A stretch of DNA of 17,246 bases from NCBI GenBank assembly GCA_913054055.1, contig CAJXIT010000027.1:1-17246 (forward strand), written 5' to 3'. Of the stretch, positions 13,364-17,246 are shown piece after piece. How positions within the stretch are numbered: position 1 is the stretch's first letter; every line of letters starts with the position of its first letter. This DNA comes from an uncultured Thalassolituus sp. Lineage in GTDB: Bacteria > Pseudomonadota > Gammaproteobacteria > Pseudomonadales > Oceanobacteraceae. Under the pieces are notes generated by a model that ran no database searches, was not told the origin of the DNA, and saw nothing but the letters and a program-made list of their open reading frames with translations. A program made the position numbers and the translations under genes.

Positions 13364-14533
13364 ATGAAATCAATTTACAGAGAATTAAACTTCGGCCTTG
13401 GCGAAACCATCGACATGATGCGTGAGCAAGTAAACGGTTTTGCCGCCAGCGAGATTGCCCCATTAGCCGAGGCCACCGATAAAGAAAACGCTTTCCCCAA
13501 CCAGCTTTGGAAAAAGCTTGGTGACATGGGTCTACTAGGTGTCACCGCAGAAGAAGAGTACGGCGGCACTAACATGGGTTACCTTGCGCACGTGGTGGCT
13601 ATGGAAGAAATCAGCCGAGCATCCGCTTCAATCGGCTTAAGCTATGGTGCGTTCTCTAACCTTTGTGTAAACCAACTAACTAAAAACGGTTCCCCTGAAC
13701 AAAAAGCCAAGTATCTACCTAAGCTGATTTCCGGTGAACACATTGGCGCACTGGCCATGAGTGAACCCAATGCCGGCTCTGACGTGGTGAGCATGAAATT
13801 ACGCGCCGATAAAAAAGGCGACAAGTATGTATTAAACGGCGGCAAGATGTGGATCACCAATGGCCCTGATGCTGACACCTATGTTGTGTATGCCAAAACC
13901 GATTTTGAAAAAGGCGCCCACGGCATGACCGCGTTTATTGTTGAGCGCGACTTCCCTGGCTTCAGCCGTGGTCAAAAACTGGATAAATTAGGCATGCGCG
14001 GTTCAAACACCTGTGAGCTTATTTTTGAAGACTGCGAAGTTCCAGAAGAAAACATTCTGGGTGGTTTAAACCAAGGGGTGAAAGTATTAATGAGCGGCCT
14101 AGATTACGAACGAGTTGTTCTATCTGGTGGCCCTACTGGCATCATGCAAGCGTGCATGGACATTGTGATCCCTTACATCCACGACCGTGAACAATTTGGT
14201 AAAAGCATTGGTGAGTTCCAATTGGTGCAAGGCAAAGTGGCTGACATGTACAGCACCATGAACGCCTGTAAATCATATTTATACACCGTGGCAGCAGCCT
14301 GTGACCGTGGTGAAACCACCCGCAAAGATGCCGCTGGCGTGATTCTTTACACCGCAGAAAAAGCCACGCAAATGGCATTAGATGCCATTCAATTATTAGG
14401 CGGTAATGGCTACATCAATGACTTTGCAACCGGCCGTTTATTGCGTGATGCCAAGCTTTATGAAATTGGTGCGGGTACGTCTGAAGTGCGCCGTATGTTG
14501 ATTGGTCGTGAGATTTTCAACGAGTCTAAATAA
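13364..14533 (+). CDS. liuA: Isovaleryl-CoA dehydrogenase
   Basis: A 389-residue FAD-dependent acyl-CoA dehydrogenase that oxidises isovaleryl-CoA to 3-methylcrotonyl-CoA, the first committed acyl-CoA step of leucine breakdown. The FAD/substrate motif AMSEPNAGSDV (131-141) and WITNG (163-167) are present, followed by the C-terminal FAD-contacting GGNGYINDFATGRLLRDAKLYEIGAGTSE. The catalytic base is placed as in isovaleryl-CoA dehydrogenase, not as in the short-chain enzymes: Glu249 in SGLDYERVVLSGGP, the counterpart of human IVD Glu254. The ATG at 13364 has AAGGA at the right spacing. Second gene of the liu operon, with electrons expected to pass to electron-transfer flavoprotein encoded elsewhere. 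Confidence 0.96.
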   Translation: MKSIYRELNFGLGETIDMMREQVNGFAASEIAPLAEATDKENAFPNQLWKKLGDMGLLGVTAEEEYGGTNMGYLAHVVAMEEISRASASIGLSYGAFSNLCVNQLTKNGSPEQKAKYLPKLISGEHIGALAMSEPNAGSDVVSMKLRADKKGDKYVLNGGKMWITNGPDADTYVVYAKTDFEKGAHGMTAFIVERDFPGFSRGQKLDKLGMRGSNTCELIFEDCEVPEENILGGLNQGVKVLMSGLDYERVVLSGGPTGIMQACMDIVIPYIHDREQFGKSIGEFQLVQGKVADMYSTMNACKSYLYTVAAACDRGETTRKDAAGVILYTAEKATQMALDAIQLLGGNGYINDFATGRLLRDAKLYEIGAGTSEVRRMLIGREIFNESK

Positions 14534-14541
14534 AATAGCTT

Positions 14542-14603
14542 TGTAAAAGGAAGCTTGCTGACGATGTTCCTTATAAACAGTCGCCTGCAAGCAGCCTCCT
14601 ACA
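14542..14603. repeat. REPIN-like inverted pair between liuA and liuB
   Basis: Two arms of about 25 bases (14542-14566 on plus, 14578-14603 on minus) read alike: each starts TGTA, runs through a GG-rich foot to CTTGC, and ends in a CGA..TG pattern, with one or two gaps between them. An 11-base spacer separates them. The TGTAGGAG..CTTGC layout resembles the REP elements of pseudomonads, here as an inverted doublet (REPIN). In RNA it would form a long imperfect hairpin, four bases before the liuB ribosome binding site. No RAYT transposase gene is in the window. Confidence 0.6.
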
Positions 14604-14616
14604 ACTGGAGCCCCGA

Positions 14617-16230
14617 ATGCCTGTAATTCATACAAAAATCAATACCAATTCATCTGAGTTTAAAGACAACCGTGCTTTTAACCTTGATGTGGTTGCCCAC
14701 TTAAAAAACCTTGTTAGCCAAATCTCTTTAGGGGGCGGTGAAGCGTCTCAAGCTCGCCATAAAAGTCGCGGTAAATTATTAGCCCGCGAACGCATTGCCA
14801 CACTATTGGATGAAGGCTCGCCTTTTTTAGAAGTGGGTCAGCTTGCTGCCCATGAAGTGTATGACGATGTGGTGCCTTGCGCCGGTGTAGTAGCAGGCAT
14901 AGGCAAAGTCTCTGGGGTGGAATGCATGATTGTGGCAAACGATGCCACCGTTAAAGGGGGCTCTTATTACCCACTGACTGTCAAAAAACATTTACGCGCA
15001 CAAGAAATTGCACAAAAAAATTACCTGCCGTGTATTTATTTAGTAGATAGCGGCGGAGCTAACCTGCCGCGCCAAGATGAAGTATTCCCAGACAAAGAAC
15101 ACTTTGGTCGCATATTCTTCAACCAAGCCAACATGTCGGCCATGGGCATTCCACAAATTGCAGTGGTCATGGGCAGCTGTACAGCAGGCGGCGCGTATGT
15201 GCCGGCCATGGCAGATGAATCGATTATCGTGAAAGAACAAGGCACCATCTTTTTAGCTGGCCCACCGCTTGTGCAAATGGCCACAGGTGAAGTGGTTGAC
15301 GCTGAAACCTTAGGCGGTGGCGACATGCACACATCACAAAGTGGTGTGGTGGACCACCTGGCTGAAAATGATGAGCATGCTCTTCAATTGGCCCGTCAAA
15401 GTATCGACCGCTTAAATTGGCAAAAGCAAACCCAATTGGATGTGCGCGATGTGATCGCCCCACTTTACGATAGCAACGAACTCTACGGCATCATTCCGCA
15501 AGATTTGAAAAAACCCATGGACGCCCGTGAAGTGATTGCACGCATTGTGGATGGCAGTGATTTTGATGAATACAAATCTCGCTTTGGCACCACGCTCGTA
15601 TGCGGCTTTGCGCGAATTTATGGCTATCCAGTAGGCATAGTGGCCAACAACGGTATTTTATTTTCTGAAAGCGCACAAAAAGGCGCTAACTTTGTTGAGC
15701 TATGCTGTCAGCGCAATATCCCGCTTATCTTTTTACAAAATATTACTGGCTTTATGGTGGGCTCTAAATACGAGCAAGAAGGCATCGCCAAACACGGCGC
15801 CAAAATGGTAAACGCAGTAGCCTGTGCAAAAGTGCCTAAGTTCACCATGGTATTTGGTGGCAGCTTTGGTGCCGGTAACTATGGCATGTGCGGCCGAGCG
15901 TACGATCCAAACTTCATGTGGATGTGGCCAAACGCGCGCATCAGTGTCATGGGCGGTGAGCAAGCAGCCGGCGTTATGTCATTAATCACCAAGGGCGCAA
16001 AAGAGAAACGCGGTGAAAGCTTCAGCGATGAAGAGCAAGAACAATTCAAAGCACCGCTATTAGCCAAATACGAAAAAGAAGGTCACCCTTATTACGCCTC
16101 TGCCCGCTTATGGGATGACGGTGTGATTGATCCTGCACAATCTCGCGAAGTATTGGGTCTTGCTATCAGTGCATCATTAAATGCGCCACAGCAAGAAACC
16201 AAATTCGGCATCTTTAGAATGCAATGGTGA
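14617..16230 (+). CDS. liuB: 3-Methylcrotonyl-CoA carboxylase, beta (carboxyltransferase) subunit
   Basis: A 537-residue acyl-CoA carboxyltransferase that transfers CO2 from biotin on the alpha subunit to 3-methylcrotonyl-CoA, giving 3-methylglutaconyl-CoA. Landmarks include KSRGKLLARERI (N-terminal), GGSYYPLTVKKHLRAQEIA, DSGGANLPRQDEVFPDKEHFGRIF, VMGSCTAGGAYVPAM (acyl-CoA oxyanion region), and in the second half LQNITGFMVGSKYEQEGIAKHGAKMV and FGGSFGAGNYGMCGRAY, which bind the biotin side. Length matches the beta subunit of MCC (about 535). It lacks a biotin carrier or ATP-grasp domain, so it needs the alpha subunit (liuD), which is not in the window. GGAG six bases before the ATG is an excellent ribosome binding site. 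liuC begins five bases after its stop. Confidence 0.96.
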   Translation: MPVIHTKINTNSSEFKDNRAFNLDVVAHLKNLVSQISLGGGEASQARHKSRGKLLARERIATLLDEGSPFLEVGQLAAHEVYDDVVPCAGVVAGIGKVSGVECMIVANDATVKGGSYYPLTVKKHLRAQEIAQKNYLPCIYLVDSGGANLPRQDEVFPDKEHFGRIFFNQANMSAMGIPQIAVVMGSCTAGGAYVPAMADESIIVKEQGTIFLAGPPLVQMATGEVVDAETLGGGDMHTSQSGVVDHLAENDEHALQLARQSIDRLNWQKQTQLDVRDVIAPLYDSNELYGIIPQDLKKPMDAREVIARIVDGSDFDEYKSRFGTTLVCGFARIYGYPVGIVANNGILFSESAQKGANFVELCCQRNIPLIFLQNITGFMVGSKYEQEGIAKHGAKMVNAVACAKVPKFTMVFGGSFGAGNYGMCGRAYDPNFMWMWPNARISVMGGEQAAGVMSLITKGAKEKRGESFSDEEQEQFKAPLLAKYEKEGHPYYASARLWDDGVIDPAQSREVLGLAISASLNAPQQETKFGIFRMQW

Positions 16231-16235
16231 TAAAG

Positions 16236-17246
16236 ATGACAACAGAAAACTTATTAGTAGAAATAGAAAACGGCGTTGCCAAATTAATTTTAAATCGCCC
16301 AGACGTACACAACGCCTTTGACGATGTATTAATTGCACAAATCATTGACGCCCTGAATGCCATTGAAGGCGACCCGCAAGTACGTGTGGTGGTATTAACC
16401 AGTAACGGAAAACACTTTAGCGCTGGCGCAGACCTTAACTGGATGAAACGCATGGCCGTGCTCTCTGAACAAGAAAACCGTGACGACGCGCAAGAACTGG
16501 CTGAGTTAATGCACAAATTAAATAACTTAAATAAACCCACTATTGTATTGGTAAACGGTGCCGCGTATGGCGGCGCCGTAGGGTTAGTGGCTTGCTGTGA
16601 CATGGCCATTGCCACACAACGCAGCCGCTTTTGTTTAAGCGAAGTGAAAATTGGTTTAAGCCCTGCGGTGATCAGTCCATTTGTGGTTTCAGCAATGGGT
16701 GAACGGGCTTCACGCCGATACTTCTTAACCGCAGAAGCATTTGATGCTAATAAAGCCGCTCAATTTGGTTTAGTGCACGAAGTGGTTGAAGATGAAACTG
16801 CCCTTGCCGAGCAAGCACAAAACTTTATCAATTCCCTATTACAAAACAGCCCACAAGCCATGCATAAAACCAAGCAGTTAATTAAACAGGTTAACGAATC
16901 ATCAAATATTGCCGCAAAGGCTAGTGATGGCGTGAATGGTCAGCATCAAGATGTCGATCAAATTGCCACCGCAATCCATGAAATGTCAGCGACAGCGAGT
17001 GAAGTTGCCAGCCATGCTGAAATGACGGCATCTGCCGCGCAAGTGTCGATGCAAGCCTGTGTTGAGGGCAACGAAGTCATAGTTAAAAGCAGTAATTCAA
17101 TTGAACAACTATCAATGCAGCTTGGCGATGCCTCATCGGTTGTTTCTGCGCTTGAGCAAAATGCGACTGATATCAATCAGATCCTATCAACTATCCAAGC
17201 AATTGCTGAGCAAACTAACCTGCTCGCACTGAACGCAGCAATTGAA
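16236..17246 (+). CDS. liuC: liuC (methylglutaconyl-CoA hydratase) fused in frame to a chemotaxis receptor signalling domain (partial)
   Basis: 337 codons are open from ATG 16236 to the window edge. Residues 1 to about 219 are a crotonase-family 3-methylglutaconyl-CoA hydratase: HFSAGADLNWM (60-70) and NGAAYGGAVGL (107-117) form the oxyanion hole, with Glu136 in CLSEVKIGLSP the likely acid/base. The final 40 or so residues expected in crotonases (the trimer-forming helices) are absent. Around codon 219 (position about 16890) the protein becomes a methyl-accepting chemotaxis protein signalling domain, with no stop and no frame change. The enzyme half would probably not fold into its normal hexamer. 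The start lies five bases after the liuB stop, with GGTGA overlapping that stop as a ribosome binding site. The native gene probably encoded about 265 residues followed by liuD. Confidence 0.85.
   Translation, partial: MTTENLLVEIENGVAKLILNRPDVHNAFDDVLIAQIIDALNAIEGDPQVRVVVLTSNGKHFSAGADLNWMKRMAVLSEQENRDDAQELAELMHKLNNLNKPTIVLVNGAAYGGAVGLVACCDMAIATQRSRFCLSEVKIGLSPAVISPFVVSAMGERASRRYFLTAEAFDANKAAQFGLVHEVVEDETALAEQAQNFINSLLQNSPQAMHKTKQLIKQVNESSNIAAKASDGVNGQHQDVDQIATAIHEMSATASEVASHAEMTASAAQVSMQACVEGNEVIVKSSNSIEQLSMQLGDASSVVSALEQNATDINQILSTIQAIAEQTNLLALNAAIE
16893..17246 (+). other. Methyl-accepting chemotaxis protein signalling-domain segment (partial, lacking its sensor)
   Basis: In the liuC frame, from about codon 220, the sequence reads as a coiled-coil MCP cytoplasmic domain. 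It has heptad-rich Ala/Ser/Gln repeats, IATAIHEMSATASEVASHA (a typical N-helix adaptation segment), and finally INQILSTIQAIAEQTNLLALNAAIE, the beginning of the highly conserved hairpin tip that contacts CheA and CheW. The sensor domain, membrane helices and HAMP domain that normally precede it are missing. Of seven leucine codons here none is TTA, whereas TTA makes up 16 of 23 in the liuC part, so this DNA has a different origin from its left neighbour. The end of the gene lies outside the window. Confidence 0.85.

Noticed and set aside
14142..14635. Minus-strand frames opposite liuA and its downstream spacer
   Set aside because: They are antisense shadows of a strongly conserved gene, rich in Cys/His/Arg as expected from reverse reading, without initiation signals.
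16860..17000. LiuC truncation explained by a simple frameshift or sequencing error
   Set aside because: The other two frames after 16890 do not show the crotonase C-terminus (no IAxxRxSxEGxEG-like segment), and the existing frame makes a convincing MCP domain. The DNA itself changes identity.
1..17246. CRISPR array, insertion sequence or prophage
   Set aside because: No regularly spaced direct repeats, no transposase or integrase reading frames and no phage structural genes were seen on either strand.

Overview
The window reads as chromosomal DNA of a marine-type gammaproteobacterium, most likely of the Oceanospirillales/Alteromonadales grade. This is inferred from the gene families, an AT-leaning composition, and a leucine-degradation (liu) locus under a MerR-type LiuR. 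No phage genes, integrase, transposase or CRISPR array are visible.

Left part (1-5319). A minus-strand run holds a partial exported protein, a glutaredoxin-like thiol protein, a 37-residue membrane micro-protein with an excellent ribosome binding site, signal peptidase I (lepB), a dGTPase-like HD hydrolase and prephenate dehydratase (pheA). The last two are 15 bp apart and probably co-transcribed. Divergent from pheA is a c-di-GMP phosphodiesterase of the DUF3391 + HD-GYP type. Next (5320-5971) comes a stable-RNA unit: a strong sigma-70 promoter, one intact tRNA-Asn(GTT), and a tail of two to three progressively decayed copies of the tRNA 3' half.

Middle part (5972-12423). These are mostly single-gene units: an SRPBCC protein, an ATP-NAD kinase/AcoX-like protein, a 64-residue membrane protein with a textbook terminator, two tandem MAPEG-family membrane proteins closed by a probably bidirectional terminator, a pirin, a DyP-type heme peroxidase, a TruC-like pseudouridine synthase and a transglutaminase-like protein. 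A 448-bp gene-free, palindrome-rich stretch (12424-12871) follows. It includes a DnaA-box-like pair and ends in the LiuR operator.

Right part (12872-17246). liuR, liuA (isovaleryl-CoA dehydrogenase), liuB (methylcrotonyl-CoA carboxylase beta subunit) and liuC (methylglutaconyl-CoA hydratase) form the leucine catabolism operon. liuR has an 18-bp palindromic operator overlapping its likely promoter and may be leaderless. A REPIN-like inverted pair sits between liuA and liuB. The most striking observation is that liuC is cut short at about residue 219 and runs, without leaving its reading frame, into the cytoplasmic signalling domain of a methyl-accepting chemotaxis protein. Leucine codon choice switches abruptly at the join, and the expected liuD (carboxylase alpha subunit) is not next. 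This is either a recombination-made fusion or a chimeric join in the assembly; the sequence alone cannot decide.
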